Source: Membranipora membranacea (lineage: Eukaryota > Bryozoa > Gymnolaemata > Cheilostomatida > Membraniporidae). From it: a DNA stretch of 64,000 nt. The position numbers were made by a program, and so were the translations under genes. Location: positions 17,303,001 to 17,367,000 of the forward strand of contig OU612067.1 in the NCBI GenBank assembly GCA_914767715.1. The letters are read 5' to 3'. Positions 13,195 to 25,494 of this stretch are shown here, in pieces (the first letter of the stretch is position 1; each line of letters opens with the position of its first letter). Below the pieces are notes generated by a model. The model was not told where the DNA came from. It searched no databases and saw only the letters and a program-made list of their open reading frames with translations.

Positions 13195-14284
13195 AAAGAA
13201 TGAATGAGTAATAGTAATTAACAGTTCTTCTGTTTTCACTACATCCAAAGAGAGACCTGGAATTTATGGATTAAATTATTCAATTCTCATCCCATCAAGC
13301 TTTTTATGGTAATGAATCCAATTGTGTTGCATAAAAGAATCTATTCAACAGCATCTCTATTATATATTATCAATATTTAATTTGAATGTTCTATAGCATA
13401 TGTATTTGGTATGGTGTGGTGATACTCTTATGACAATTAACATCTGTGGTTTTAGTTTGGTTTTCGGTTTAGGCCTTGGGCAGCCTGTCAATTTGACTGA
13501 ACCATTCTGAGCTATTATTGAAAGCCAAAAAGTGCAAATTACTTATTTCATTTTATGATAGCATATTATAGTTATGAAACCTATCCAATTTATTGGCTTT
13601 CCGGTAAATTTATTTTCATAAATCATTGTTCTTGAATAATTAACCTTTCATCATAATTATGCTACTACAGAAAACTACAATCATACTAAAATATTATACA
13701 AAATTAATACAAAATAAATACTAAGAAATGTTATCCAAAATTTATTGTTAAAACTCTCTTGAACACTCTTGTAGAAACACGTAGAATATACACTTACAGT
13801 ATAGCTAGTGTTTCTGTTGCAACATGCTCCAAATCTAAATGGCAAGCTTTGGCTTTGATGGAGTCATAAGGTGGTTTGATAATTCTAGATTGAAAACCTA
13901 ATCTTGACAAGCAGTCAGCAAGCAATAATTTAGAGATGATGAATTAATGCGACAAAACTCGATGTTATGAGAAGTGAAAAGCCACTCAGATTTTAGATGA
14001 GTGAGAATACCGTCACTTTGATGAAACTTCGTTAAACCATGAACCTTACATATCTGCGGGTATATATTAACTCAGGTGACCTCAGGATTATCTGTCCCTG
14101 AAGGCTTTTGAACAATGATTCTTCTAAAGCATTGCCTCGTCTTGTCTTATGAGGGGGACTGAGATAGAATGGAATAAATCAGTCAGAATACAGGCGATAT
14201 ATGGCACCAATCGTATTCAATTTGATTGAGCATATTATTGGTAGTAAATCTGTCAGACAATTTTATAAATTCAGCCAGATCCAT

Positions 14285-15132
14285 CACCTAAATGCAAAGT
14301 TGTGTTTTAAGGTTTTGATATGTATCTATTTTGGGTGTTTTCTTCGTGATTTTTGAGTAATTTGGGCAGTCAACATTAAAGTGAATATTTGAATCCGATG
14401 TCGCACCGCATTTAGGACAGGATGACTCGTCAGCCATGTTCATTCGATTTAAGTGTTCTCTGAATGGATCATGACCTGTGATAGTGTTTACCACATACGA
14501 CAGAGGTGGCCGTCTCAGTTGCAACAGGGGTTCTGATATTCGACCCTTGATATGTGTAGTTGTGGTTTGTGTTTTTGTAAATTTCTTTGAGTTGCACCAC
14601 TTATCTTCCAAAGCGCTGATAGCTTGTTGTTTGATTTTTTTGTTTTATGACTGTTTGAGCAATAGGGGATGAGGGTTCAGGATCGAGGGTAACAAACACA
14701 CCTCCGAGGTTGGCAAGCTTATCAGCACGCTCAGACTCCAGAGTGGGCAGAGATCCATATAAGAGTGATGGAGTTACTCTTCACGAGAGTATTTAAGTCG
14801 TGTATGCATTCGTGTTTAGTTTTCATTCTTACCACAGGGTTTTGAAGGGACTGGAGTGAAGAGAGACTGTCTGTGATTATAGCTATTTTTCTATTCCTGG
14901 AACATTCAAGAACCATGGCAGCTTTTGAAATTCCAGTAATCTCTGCTTGTGATATTGTTGCATTTTGAGTTAGTGGAATTGCGATTTCCTCATCAGTATA
15001 CAAGCTTGGCCATCTGATTCTTCTTGAGATTTTTGGATGAATATACCAGTTCCCACACCAACCATTGTGCTGGTACGTCTGAGCAATTTTGGTTCTAGGG
15101 CTCGACCATTCGCAAATAGTTTTTTTTTTCAA
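14285..15132 (-). mobile_element. 5'-truncated non-LTR retrotransposon (LINE), RNase H and C-terminal Zn knuckle
   Basis: On the minus strand, 15132-14731 encodes an RNase H-like segment with AEITGI (Glu ligand), ITDSLSSLQSL (Asp ligand) and ISAHSGV. A frameshift then occurs and ERADKLAN, which carries the last Asp, follows near 14735-14700 in another frame. A second open segment, 14611-14288, has the typical tail of I/Jockey-like elements: ITGHDPFREHLNRM, then a CPKCG...H...C knuckle. The RT and endonuclease are missing. It is a dead copy. The clade is not resolved beyond an RNase H-bearing LINE. Confidence 0.75.
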
Positions 15133-15448
15133 TTAGGGTTCACAGATAGCTTTGCTGATGCTATTGTACTGCCATCTTGGCAGCGATACATCGGCGTCCT
15201 TTGTAATCACAACAAGGCTTTACTAGTTTGCTCTTCATAACTTTAAAATCAAATAATGTATTCCGATATTTCACAAAGTACATCATCTCGAAGTACGTCT
15301 CCCGAATTTTTGTCAGCGAATAGCCGTCTGCCTGATACTGATCGCCTACACCAGTCTCATAAAATTGTGTGTGTAGCATGTTTTCGTAAGTGTATGTTTC
15401 TTGTTTGACACTTTGCCGTCGCATAAACAAATGACACTTGTGATATTT

Positions 15449-15545
15449 ACCTTGAAATCTTCCCCAGTGGGACTTGAACTCACAGCGCCTTCGGCACTAA
15501 TAGTCTGACAGTGTATAGCAAGTAGCAAATTGCAAGCGGTGCCAA
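15449..15545 (-). repeat. tRNA-derived SINE relic
   Basis: On the minus strand it matches the SINE family at 35.4, 38.5 and 54.4 kb: TTGCTATACACTGTCAG, then ATTAGTGCC, a B-box-like GAGTTCAAGTCCCACTGG, then AAGATTTCAAG. It is diverged and lacks a recognisable A box. Confidence 0.5.
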
Positions 15546-16214
15546 GCATTGATATGAATTTATGGATCAGTGGTAAAATACATAGTTTGGCTATTTGTGG
15601 CGATATGCCATCAGTATGAAACTTTGTGTCAGAATCGAAATAAAGCTAAAAATCTGGCAGCTTTTACGTTATGCATTTAGAGACGCTCGAGTAATAACCT
15701 TCAAAACTGACATAATTAACATCAGCCATATTAGTTTCTGATCTTGTGGACCAATCGAAGATGAGAAATGCGATTCAGCAACCATACATGAATAGCCATG
15801 GATACGCTTACTCAGGGTTGGACATGTACCCTTCATCCATAATATATATCAGTTGCACTATCGATTGCTAACCGATTGCACTTTTGAAAAAACATTTCAG
15901 TGAAAATGATATAGATGCCAATAAAGTCATAAAAAATAATAATATGACATCTGCTATTAAATCCTTAGCTGTGATAGTTTATAATATTTTTGTTTTGCCA
16001 GCTTCATGCAGGGGCGTATATTCTAAAAAATTTCACTCACTGACTTTATAGAGATGAGCATAATGATTGGGCGAAGCCCGATCCACACGCCGTAGGCGTG
16101 GCGGGGAGGGTGTGGGTGTGTGTCAATACACCAGGCTTTTGATTGGCTTGTCCAGCTCAAGGTCAAAATTCAAACTCTGTATGTACCGTAATTCCTCACT
16201 TATAAGACAAAAAA

Positions 16215-16290
16215 ATCTGACCTCGTTAGGATTCGAACCCACAACATTCTTAATAAACATTCTACACACTGAGCTAATCAGCCTGGCTTG
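16215..16290 (-). repeat. tRNA-like segment, probable SINE head or tRNA pseudogene
   Basis: The minus strand shows an A-box-like TTAGCTCAGTGTGTAGA and a perfect B box, GGTTCGAATCC, at a tRNA-like distance. I could not fold a convincing acceptor stem, so I do not call a functional tRNA. Confidence 0.4.
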
Positions 16291-16762
16291 CAAACAGTAA
16301 TTATGGATTTTGATTGATCGATATCCTTGGTCCGTGATTGCTAATATACGCCATTGGCTTCATGGTGTATTTATTCTCTCGGCTTATTTATTATTTTGCC
16401 TGCTCATTTTCTCCATTCCTGTCCTGCTAAAAAGTTTTTATTTTTTGTTAACTTAAAGAAGTGATGTTTATCTTTATGACTGTAAAATTCATATTGATGT
16501 TTTGGCTGCAGCCTAAGTAATAGAAGCACTCTATAGCTTGTTATGTTTCAAAGTGTAAATTCTCTCAGTCTGAGGATGAATGTTAGAGATTTCCTCTTAT
16601 TTGGGTGGATTTGAGCTACTTTGCAATCAATCACTCATGGCGCGTTTTCAACACTGAATTTTCGTCTAGGGAGCCACAAAATTATTGGTAAGGCTCAGAA
16701 TCTGGAACAATACGCAGTAAAGGGTAAGGTAAGCAGTATGTGATGGTTTCATCAGTATAAGA

Positions 16763-17121
16763 CAGGGGTGCCCTACCTTTTCATTGAGGGGGCCGCATCC
16801 ACATATTGCAATGTCCCTGGGGGGGGGGGGGGGGGTGCAACCTCACCATAAATCAAACATTCGTATATGGGTGTGCAGTATTCTCATCTCTGCAGTGGGG
16901 AATTTATTTATTGAAGCTCACTCAAATGCAATGGTTTGGGAAACGCCAACAAAAGACTAGATGTAGAGCGTTCTTTATGATTGTACAAATGAGGAATGTA
17001 ATAAATACAGGGGTGAAAATCGTTTTTGCAACTACGCAATTTTCTCAAACGGGTCGAGGGCCGCATAAATTTGGGTTGTGGGGCCGCATGTCGCTCCAGG
17101 GCCACTGGTTGGGCAGCCCTG
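16763..17121. mobile_element. Non-autonomous hAT element with 8-bp TSD
   Basis: The termini CAGGGGTGCCCTACC and GGTTGGGCAGCCCTG are inverted repeats (13 of 15 match). A perfect 8-bp duplication, GTATAAGA, flanks the element (16755-16762 and 17122-17129). This is diagnostic of hAT transposition. There is no transposase ORF. It lies in intron 1 of pseudogene C and contains a 17-G run. Confidence 0.9.
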
Positions 17122-17427
17122 GTATAAGAATTAGGCAAAATAAACTCTAAAAACTATAAACCAAAAAGTTATAATTTTTTATTTTAATCTGCCAGACTTT
17201 CACTGACGGAAACTGTCTACTGTTTAGGTAAATACTAACAACAGCCATGGATTTTTATCCTGTCTTAGGCATTTTCTAACTTGAACATAATAGCTCTAAA
17301 TTGACATTAAAATTACCATTCATTTGTCTATCATTTAGTCTATAATAATTGTTGTGCTAGTTTGCGAGTAATGATAATATTATATAAATTATCTTCCAAT
17401 CAGTTTTTTATACCTCGCTCATAATGT

Positions 17428-17510
17428 TGTAGCCTGTCTTGATAAGCTTTTTTGTTGGGGGGGGGGGGGGAGTGGGACAAACCACAACCAAGCTTGTCAA
17501 GGCAGGCTAA
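17428..17510. repeat. Short inverted repeat around a G-run (AGCCTGTCTTGA motif)
   Basis: AGCCTGTCTTGATAAGCTT is followed by 14 G, then AAGCTTGTCAAGGCAGGCT, the inverse of the start. The same palindromic motif recurs at 53.6 kb and as a tandem palindrome at 58.3 kb, so it is a dispersed miniature element. Confidence 0.5.
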
Positions 17511-20500
17511 TAGTGATGGTTCAATGAAGAAGGCGAATTATAACAAAATCCACTCCTTATTCCAAAGGTACTCACAGAGCTCAAACGGAAAATGTGTCAA
17601 CCCGAAGTACACTGATGATAAATCTTGGAACTACCGTGAATATATGCTGACTTATGAGGTCGATGGCTCGGGTTCCTACTATTTTCTGGACGTACCTGCA
17701 TTTAACTTTACACCAGGTATGAGGGTAATGCTGTCTATTAAACACTGAAACACAGTTTAATGTAATAGAAACGACGTAATTTTTCTTTCTTTGTATAGAC
17801 AGCTTTTTGAGCTCAAGTTTTAGCCTTTTTTAAAAGTCATCCTCACTCCAATTTGGTACTGATTTACACCACATATCACCTGACGTAAAAAAAGAGGAGT
17901 GTCTGCTTTGATATCGTTAGTTATTGTAGTCATATCAAATAATTAGTAGATGCAGCTGTCAACTACAGCACTTTATTAGCACAATCTATTTTTGTGTGCT
18001 GAATATCTTTACCAATAGTAAATGCCAATCTGACATGCGACAGCTATGTATATCATATTTATCTGGCCAACAAGTGACATAATATTAACTCATTCACATT
18101 CATTCTCATGTTCCCAATTTCTTTAAGTGGATGTGTCAAATGCTTTGAGGCAAGGAGCTGAGGTTCAAACCTATTTTTACGTGGTTGCAAAGTATAGAAC
18201 TTTATTTTGCCTTGCAAGTCGTAGTAGATTGAAGAAAAGCTCGTACACATTGATCTGCATGAAGAAAAGCAGCATGTCATTTGGTGTCATAAGTTCCTTC
18301 TTTCCCTTAAAGTGGTGATGAGGTGATAAGGCTAGGTCATTGGTGGTGAGTCCGTTGTAAGGTCGAAAAAGTGTTTCAGGACCCTACATTTTTTTTGCAT
18401 ATAGCGGGTTTTATTCAAATATTTGCTTTACGCTTGTCTTTTCAGTTGTACAGACAGAATTTGTTACTGTGGATGGCACATTTTGGGATTCAGGAGGAGC
18501 GGTGCTTGGTGGTACATACTCCAGATTTGCAGAATCTACTTTGGAGGAGTGTTTGATCGAATGTCACATCCTTAATCCAATCCGCTGTCATAACTTCTGG
18601 TATTTGCCGGGGGGGGGGGGGGGGGTTACTCACGGGTAAGTGATAGTTAGTGCATAATGTATCTGTTCAGGTTTGAACATTTCTGTTAGTCACATTGGTC
18701 CTGAATCTTATCACTATACAACTCAAGTTTATGCTTTTAAAGGATAGGCCAAGTCATCGAGTACATCATTTGTTTTCGTTCTCCTTGTAAAGTAGGGAAA
18801 ATGGCTCCGCTTTTGGTGCGTTATATATATCTGGGATAACAAATTAACTCATCAAATCAGAAATGATTATTGAATTTGGTATCGACTTATCTTCATAAAT
18901 GAATTCAAAGTATGGTGCCTTGTTTTTTCAGTCATGACTGGAACTGAGTATGACTCAATCTGACTCGGCCAAGGGCAGAAAAAAAACAGTTAAGGCAAAA
19001 TGTGTCCTTCTATGTTGTCTCAACAGGTGGGTTGTTTGCCGCATTTTCGGTTGCAATCTTTGTTGTACAAACACTCATATTAATGTAGACATTCAATTCA
19101 ATCTTACAGCTTGGTCGACCTCTGTGAGATTCCGAGTTTCTGATTCCTCCAGCTGACATCAGTGGCCTGATATATGTAGCAGTAGAATATTCCTATGTAT
19201 ACGTCGACAAGTCATTCATTTTTGGTGAGTGTGATGTTACTTCTAGTCTAGTTTTCATCTTGAAAAAAAAACATTAAACTGTGGCTTAATTCAAGTAGAC
19301 CTTTTTTATAAAGATAACTTGAAAGGTCATCAATCATGTAATCACACCCTAGTGCAGGTGAACAATTCTTGCACTGCCTTTTAGTCATGTAGCATTATTT
19401 TCTCCAAGAATTACTTTCGCAACAATTATCTTCAAAATGTAATTATCAATAACTAAAAAAGCTTATAATTTGCCAGTCAGTCACTAAGGAATCACCCAGG
19501 CTCTTCTCAAACTTACCAACAATAGTCCACAGAGTTTTAGCCTGTCTTGACTCTTGACATGCTTTGTCAAATATCGAATGTCAAATAATCATGGTGCATA
19601 TCACAAATAAATGTGTTAACTTTTCAAGTAACCTATAATATATGTTCAAAAATTGATTTGTATTAGTTTTATGTACTATAAATTCAATATATTATACTGG
19701 TCTTTAGTTGCCTTTTATTGAAGTTTTCACCTTATGTATGCACAATTATTGATTCAACAATTATTATCTGTGACAGATTTTTCAGCTTTGTCGGTTGCCT
19801 GGAGTGAAGACATCTACTGTTCATACAGACAAAGCAGATATCCAAAGTCAGCAAGTTGATGAGGTAGAAGTTTGTTATCAGTTGTGCCATTCAGGTGGGT
19901 AGCTGGATAAATCATTAAGCAGACAACTTAATATAAACAACATTACTATCATCAGAATCACACTCAACATAATTGATAAATAATGATGTTGGCTCATAGA
20001 AATATCTAACAAGAATTTCTCATGAGTTTATACAAATTTCTTGAAAGTCACTTTTTTATCTGTTTCACCATCTTAATGAACGAGATTGTTTGCCAGGCCC
20101 CAAGTTTGTGGCTCATGCTCCCAGCACATGCCCTGCTTCATAAAAATTGTCTGTGATGTTTATTGGGTTGATTTGAGTATCAGATTTACTGATGATGCAA
20201 AGACTTGAACCCTGTTATGTAATTTTTGCCAATCAAGTCTTTTCAACTGTACACCACAGAAAACACTGATGGAAACTCTGTGTCATGGCTGTCACTTTTT
20301 CAGTTTTAACCCAGTGACCAAAACTTGCATAGTCGTGGTTGCTAACTTCAATGATGATTGGACCTACAGTGAGGCGGATGCAGGATTCACAGCATACTTT
20401 CTCAAAGAGACAGGTGCGGCCTTGTTTGTTTGTCATGTCAGCAGGTCTGGTAAATTTTTTTGTGGGCTAAGCACATTATGGGAAATCAGGGCTTAAAGTA

Positions 20501-20831
20501 GAAGATGGTATTTGATATTTGTAAGTTCTCATCAATTTCATTATTGCTGGTGAACTGATTTATTTAACATGAACCAGCCACCCAAAATTTGTATTGAGAT
20601 TTTTATGGGAGAATTGATGGTTTCCTTTCAAAATTTTCAGCAAAATGGAAGTTGATGTCCAAACACGTGGCATACCAGAGAGCTAACCCTCACAAGCGCT
20701 ATATAAGATTAAGTACATTGAACATAGAATTTCTTTGCTGGAACTTGCTGAGCTTGTACTGGTAGATTATATGTAGCCAGACCACATATATTTTTATTTA
20801 TTTATAAGCCAGAAATTGTTTCAATTGTCAT

Positions 20832-20929
20832 ATAGCAAACAATATATTAGCTTTGATTGGCTGGGCTGGGACAGGTATCACTCCACCCAACCAATCAGAG
20901 CTAATTACCTTCACCTCTGTTGTTTGCTA
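20832..20929. repeat. Small inverted-repeat element
   Basis: TAGCAAACAATATATTAGC...GATTGGCTGGG is mirrored by CCCAACCAATC...GTTGTTTGCTA. It is about 98 bp with imperfect arms, in intron 9 of pseudogene C. Confidence 0.5.
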
Positions 20930-23340
20930 TGCTGAACCTAATCGATTTTCTACAGAAAGGTTTCACAGGAAAATGTCCCAACAGCAGTTCAAACCTCTGC
21001 AATGATCCAAAAACTTCACAACAGCTGGGGTGGCTAACTGATTTTCTACTGTCTAGGGTTGAGTTCTGTCCTGCAGAAGACTGGCAACTAAACCTTTGAG
21101 CCGCAGGCATGCTCTGACCTGCATGCAAACTGATAAAATATTACGCGTAATACCGTTATGTTGCCTGGTGGACACCACTATATCCTAGACAGCTGGCAAT
21201 TTAAAGCATTTTTATCGACCAAACTCAAGTGGGTAAGCAAACATTAAATTCTGCTTTTGATACTCGCAAATTGACTAAAAAAGTCCCAATCTAACAATTT
21301 CACTTTTTATAGGCTGGTAACCAGGTTTTATCCGCCAATTCTTTTGATATCCTACCAACGTTTGACATCAGCAATACACAGACGGCGTACCTGAAAAATT
21401 CATTGATTGACCTTTGGAGTGACCTAACCACTCGTGACAAGGTAAGTTCAGATTTTTTTTATTTATTTATTTATTCGCATGTGATTATAATTTATTTATG
21501 CTCCATTCGCCATGTGGCTGCCAATTGAATGTGGCATGAAATTTTCTTGAAGATAATGTAAAAACTTTCTTGAGTAAAGTAGAAAAAGGATATATGTAAG
21601 ATGGTTGTGTCATAAATAAACGTAAATTGGAAAGAGGAGACAATTTAAAAGTTGTTAAAGCACCAAATTTTGCCTAGATCAGGTTGAGGGTATATAAAGA
21701 TAGTATACATGCTAGATAGCCCAAAATTGAGCTATTACATGCATCAGCAAGAGGCAAACTTTTCCTACTGCAAATATTTTGCTCATCTAAGGCCGCTTGT
21801 ATATACTCCTCATCCTTCATCTTTTATGGTCTTCTTAAATGTTGGTTTCAGGTAAAAGTTGAGCTATACAAGGCTGATGGCACACTTCTCCACTATGTCG
21901 AGTTTAATGCCTCAAGCAGTACTACATCATATGACTGGTTTGATGCAGAGAGATTTCTCTCCTCTTCCTGGGATGACCTAACTGGTGTTAGTGGAAGCTA
22001 TAATCAATGGAAATTCACTGCAGGGTAAGTTGAATAATTTGAGCACAAAATGGTTTTTTCCTAATTCATCAATATGCAAGCTGCTATACACATAAAATTA
22101 TATACAGTCAGTCAGTCCTAGTTTTTTTCTATGCTTTAGAGGTTTTTTGCATAATTTTGTCAGGCCAACCAATAGAAGGCCATGTAAAATAATTGCATAT
22201 ATGACAATGATAAATTGTAACATATATACAAAGCTTTATCTATCTACTAAATCTCTAAAATCTCACTTTTCCTTTGCATGACTACAGTTGACCAAAAATG
22301 GGGATATTATGACTAAAATATCTCACCGTTTGCAAATAAATATAAAATATGAATGTAAACATGTAGTATATATAGTACCAATCTTTTTGCAGCTATGGTC
22401 GCACTTTCCATCTCACAGTGCAGGGGGAGTCGGGATGTTCAAACGATGCTGGCTGGCTTGTTATCCAAACAAAGCTTGGTTATGGCTGTAAGTCCTATGA
22501 TAGGATTGCAAATCCTCACTCTGCTGCTCCACCAAAGTTTCTCTTTGCAGACAGCTCAACTCATGTCAACTGGAAAGATGATTGTATGAAGTAATCTGTT
22601 ATTTTGACCAAAAACATAGCCATGAATTTATTTGAAGTAAAACCTCATCCCTAATTCCTAACCCCCTCAACCACCCATAGCTACTGCCCACCAAAAAAAA
22701 TCAAGGCCATCCATGAATTTTCACCTAACAAACTGGTGCTTGAGGCTCGGTATTATGGCGACTGGGGCTGTCTGTTGCCTATGGAATGGAATGGAGACCA
22801 GTGCCACAGACACCAATCTCAGATATTACTGACCACAATCATTCTTATTACTGATTGAAAAGGAATCTCAAATAATTGCCATGCAATCCTGCGTTCCATT
22901 ACCATACCTCTTATAGGGCATCTTCTTTTTTCTTGTACTATTTTATCAATAAAGAGTTCATCATCATCAGAGGCAAAATGAAATTTCGAGATTATATTAT
23001 GTCAGATTAGAAAGAGATGCCAATTTATGCCAAGTTTGTGCCAAAATATAAAATAATAGGGCAGCTGGAGTATTATGTAAAATCTAAACCTGAGCTATTT
23101 ACAACACAAAAGAGGTAATTGAAGTTGTTTATTTTTAATAATTTATTATTTATTTATTATTACAACTGATTCAACTGAAAAGGCTCTGTTATTAGATTGT
23201 CGTACTGAAGCTGTTTAAAACTTTGATACGGGATGAAACTAAAAAGAAAACGATTTTGTCTTTATCTTTGTCATAGTTAAATAACTATGTGAGGTATGTA
23301 GTGTAGCAGGAATTTTAAATATGACATTTATCTGAAAAAT

Positions 23341-24075
23341 TGTTGCTGTTTGCTAAGAAACAGAAGATCGGGCTGCCCCTAAAGAGGTACGCAAGGTGCC
23401 CTAAATCCTCGTACTGAGAATGTGATACATCCTAGAAAACTAGAATGCATCCTAGAGGTGAGGCCATGGTGGACCTCCTAATCTTGGGTGTGCAGAGAGC
23501 TGCCAAAACTGAACTGGCACTAATCGGCCATTGGCAGTGACACTTTGATCTTAGCCAATAGGCCGAGAAGCGATCTGAAAAATTGTTGCTGTTTGCTAAG
23601 AAACAGAAGATTGGGCTGCCCCTAAAGAGGGACACAAGGTGCCCTAATCCTCATACTGAGAATGTGATACATCCTAGAAAACTAGAATGCATCCTAGAGG
23701 TGAGGCCATAGAGGACCTCCTAATCATAAGTGTGCAGCAAGCTGCCAAAACTGAACTGGCACTAATCGGCCATTGGCAGTGACACTTTGATCTTAGCCAA
23801 TAGGCCGAGAAGCGATCTGAAGCGATCTGAAAAATTGTTTGCCCTGTTTATGACTAAACAGAGGGTGGGCTGCCCCTAAAGAGGGACGCAAGTTGCCCGG
23901 AGTCCTCATACTGAGAGTGTGATACATCCTAGCAAGCTAGAATGCATCCTAGAGGTGAGGCCATGGTGGACCTCCTAATCGTGAGTGTGCAGCAAGCTGC
24001 CAGAAACTGAAACAGGCACTAATCAGCCATTAGCCATGACACTTTGATCTTAGCCAATAGGCTGAGAAGCGATCT
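23341..24075 (-). repeat. Three tandem U2-snRNA-headed SINE-like repeats
   Basis: Read on the minus strand, each ~240-bp unit starts ATCGCTTCTCGG, then CCTATTGGCTAAGATCAA (heads end at + positions 23574, 23816 and 24073). It then runs into an unrelated body that ends CTTCTGTTTCTTAGCAAACA or a diverged form. The first ~30 nt match the 5' stem-loop I region of U2 snRNA almost exactly. The branch-recognition GUAGUA and later U2 stems are absent. The periods are 242 and 257 bp. Confidence 0.8.
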
Positions 24076-24274
24076 GAAAAATTGTTTGCAGTATTCTTCA
24101 TTCATTGATTAACGTAAAAATTTAAGTCTAGGTTGAAGCCATTTTTCTTAAAATATTTGAAAAGTGTGTGTTTCTGTGTGCATAAATAGTACCAAAGTCC
24201 AAAAATAGTACCATAGTCCGCTCGTCAATTTATGCGCTGTCAGGAAAACACAATAATAACTGAGAAATCAACAC

Positions 24275-24530
24275 TGGTATTGCAACCATGAGTAAATCTT
24301 CAGAACTTATTATCATGAATTTCTAAAACAAGCATAGAGGATATTCAGGTCAAACTCAATAGACTCCTATCTCTCTGGGAATTCCAGATAACTGCATTGT
24401 GGGATATTCTTGAACACAAGACACACAACAGCATAAGGATCTTACACAGCAGTCAGTTTGTTTCATGTAGTTCGTCGGCATTTAAATATGTATGTAACTG
24501 TGTTCCTTGGCTATTCATCTTCTCGCAGAA
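24275..24530. repeat. Dispersed ~250-bp repeat, copy 1
   Basis: It shares long blocks with 35790-36040 in the same orientation, for example CTGCATTGTGGGATATTCTT, ACACAAGACACACAACA and TATGTATGTAACTGTGTTC. Both copies end in CTTCTCGCAG. The two copies bracket ENPP-1. There is no coding potential and I could not define the termini. Confidence 0.6.
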
Positions 24531-25494
24531 ATGACAACCTCTCCACCCACACTGGGCTAAATAAAGGGAGCAAGTGAGCGGTTTGTGATTGAGACCCAGC
24601 AGGTCTTGAGAGAGTGATTTTGGCTGTTTTTAATTGAAAGACACCCCCCTGAAGGCGTAATGAAAATATTTTATTTATGTAGAAAATATTAGTCGTATAG
24701 TAATATTAGCAATAAGTAGACAGCTACTAATTATTGAATGAATAAATGAGGAAGGTGAATTCTAACTAAATCATGTTGCATTCAGCTTTACCGCCCAGGT
24801 GCAAATTCTGAGTTTTGTGGGCGGAGCTATCATTTTTGGGTTAAGCTAACTTTTTGCCCAATATAATATTAGGAGTTCTCTGTGACTTATTCAATGACAT
24901 AGAGCTGCGTATATCATAGAGTAAACAGGTATCAGGTGAATGGGTAAATAGTGATATCATTTCACGGTCAGCTGAACTTGGAACGTGACAGGAAAATCAC
25001 TTCACAGGACTTGGCATGATGTAAGTATTAAATTGATACATGATTCTATTTCAACGCCACTCATAAAATAAAATTAGATTTTTTTTTATTCAAGCATTGT
25101 CTAGGTGTTTAGTGTTGCGCCAGGAATGAAATTTATATGGCAAGCAAAACAGAACTTTATGGCAAGCAATTAAGTCTTTGGAAGGAGGGTTGAGATTGAT
25201 ACAAAATAGCCGTCTCACATTGAGCAAGCTGCTCTGTTGTATTTCTACCTCTAGAAGTATCCATAGTATACTGTGTTAGAAGAGAACATTCAACAGACTT
25301 TGAGTTTTGAAGTTAAGTTAATTTCAATAATTTAAAGCAAGATTCTTTTTTACAATACTTTATTATAAGATATTGATTCCATTAAATAATTCATATTGGA
25401 AAAAAATGACAGTGATATTCTGATGCATGAGGTGTTGCTGGAAGTCACAGATAGGGTGCCATAAACTAATTTTGTGTTTGCTTTTATTCTAGGC

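Larger units (their letters stand above)
13195..16575. other. Spacer between copies B and C
   Basis: It contains the 3' UTR of copy B (AATAAA 13713-13718), a truncated LINE (about 14285-15132), a tRNA-SINE relic (about 15449-15545), short GC-rich hairpins at 16067-16110 (GGGCGAAGCCC and ACGCCGTAGGCGT) and a tRNA-like segment at 16215-16290. I see no cellular gene. Confidence 0.6.
16576..22593 (+). pseudogene. PAN-array copy C, decayed paralogue of copy B
   Basis: Recognisable exon remnants: 16576-16728 (exon 1), 17191-17227 (3' end of exon 3 only), 17568-17716 (4), 18446-18635 (5), 19110-19224 (6), 19786-19894 (7), 20304-20413 (8), 20641-20708 (9), about 21108-21234 (10), 21313-21441 (11), 21852-22024 (12), 22393-22583 (13). 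Lesions: TGA at 16612-16614 in the signal peptide where B has TTA; exon 2 and most of exon 3 missing; a 17-G run replacing the end of exon 5; a 2-nt insertion in exon 6 giving an early stop; about 25 nt lost from exon 7; the exon 9 donor changed; exon 10 full of stops; exon 14 not found, with TAA at 22591-22593 if exon 13 is read on. Exons 11-13 remain open and close to B. A possible poly(A) signal is at 22948. Confidence 0.85.
22594..25494. other. Spacer between the PAN array and ENPP-1
   Basis: It holds the U2-headed repeat array (23341-24075), a ~250-bp dispersed repeat (24275-24530), a MITE terminus (about 24560-24650) and the upstream region of ENPP-1. A donor-like GATGTAAGT near 25018 could end a non-coding first exon of ENPP-1, since an acceptor (CTAG) sits only 2 nt before its ATG. 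This UTR exon is inference. Confidence 0.55.

Noticed and set aside
14478-14672. Open frame on the + strand opposite the LINE tail
   Set aside because: It is the antisense shadow of the LINE C-terminal segment.
15161-15430. 89-codon minus-strand open frame as part of the LINE
   Set aside because: The translation shows no RT or RNase H motif and overlaps a SINE relic; LINE similarity ends near 15132.
23544-23574. Functional U2 snRNA gene
   Set aside because: Only the first ~30 nt match U2; the branch-recognition sequence, Sm site and 3' stems are absent, and the unit is repeated with a foreign body.
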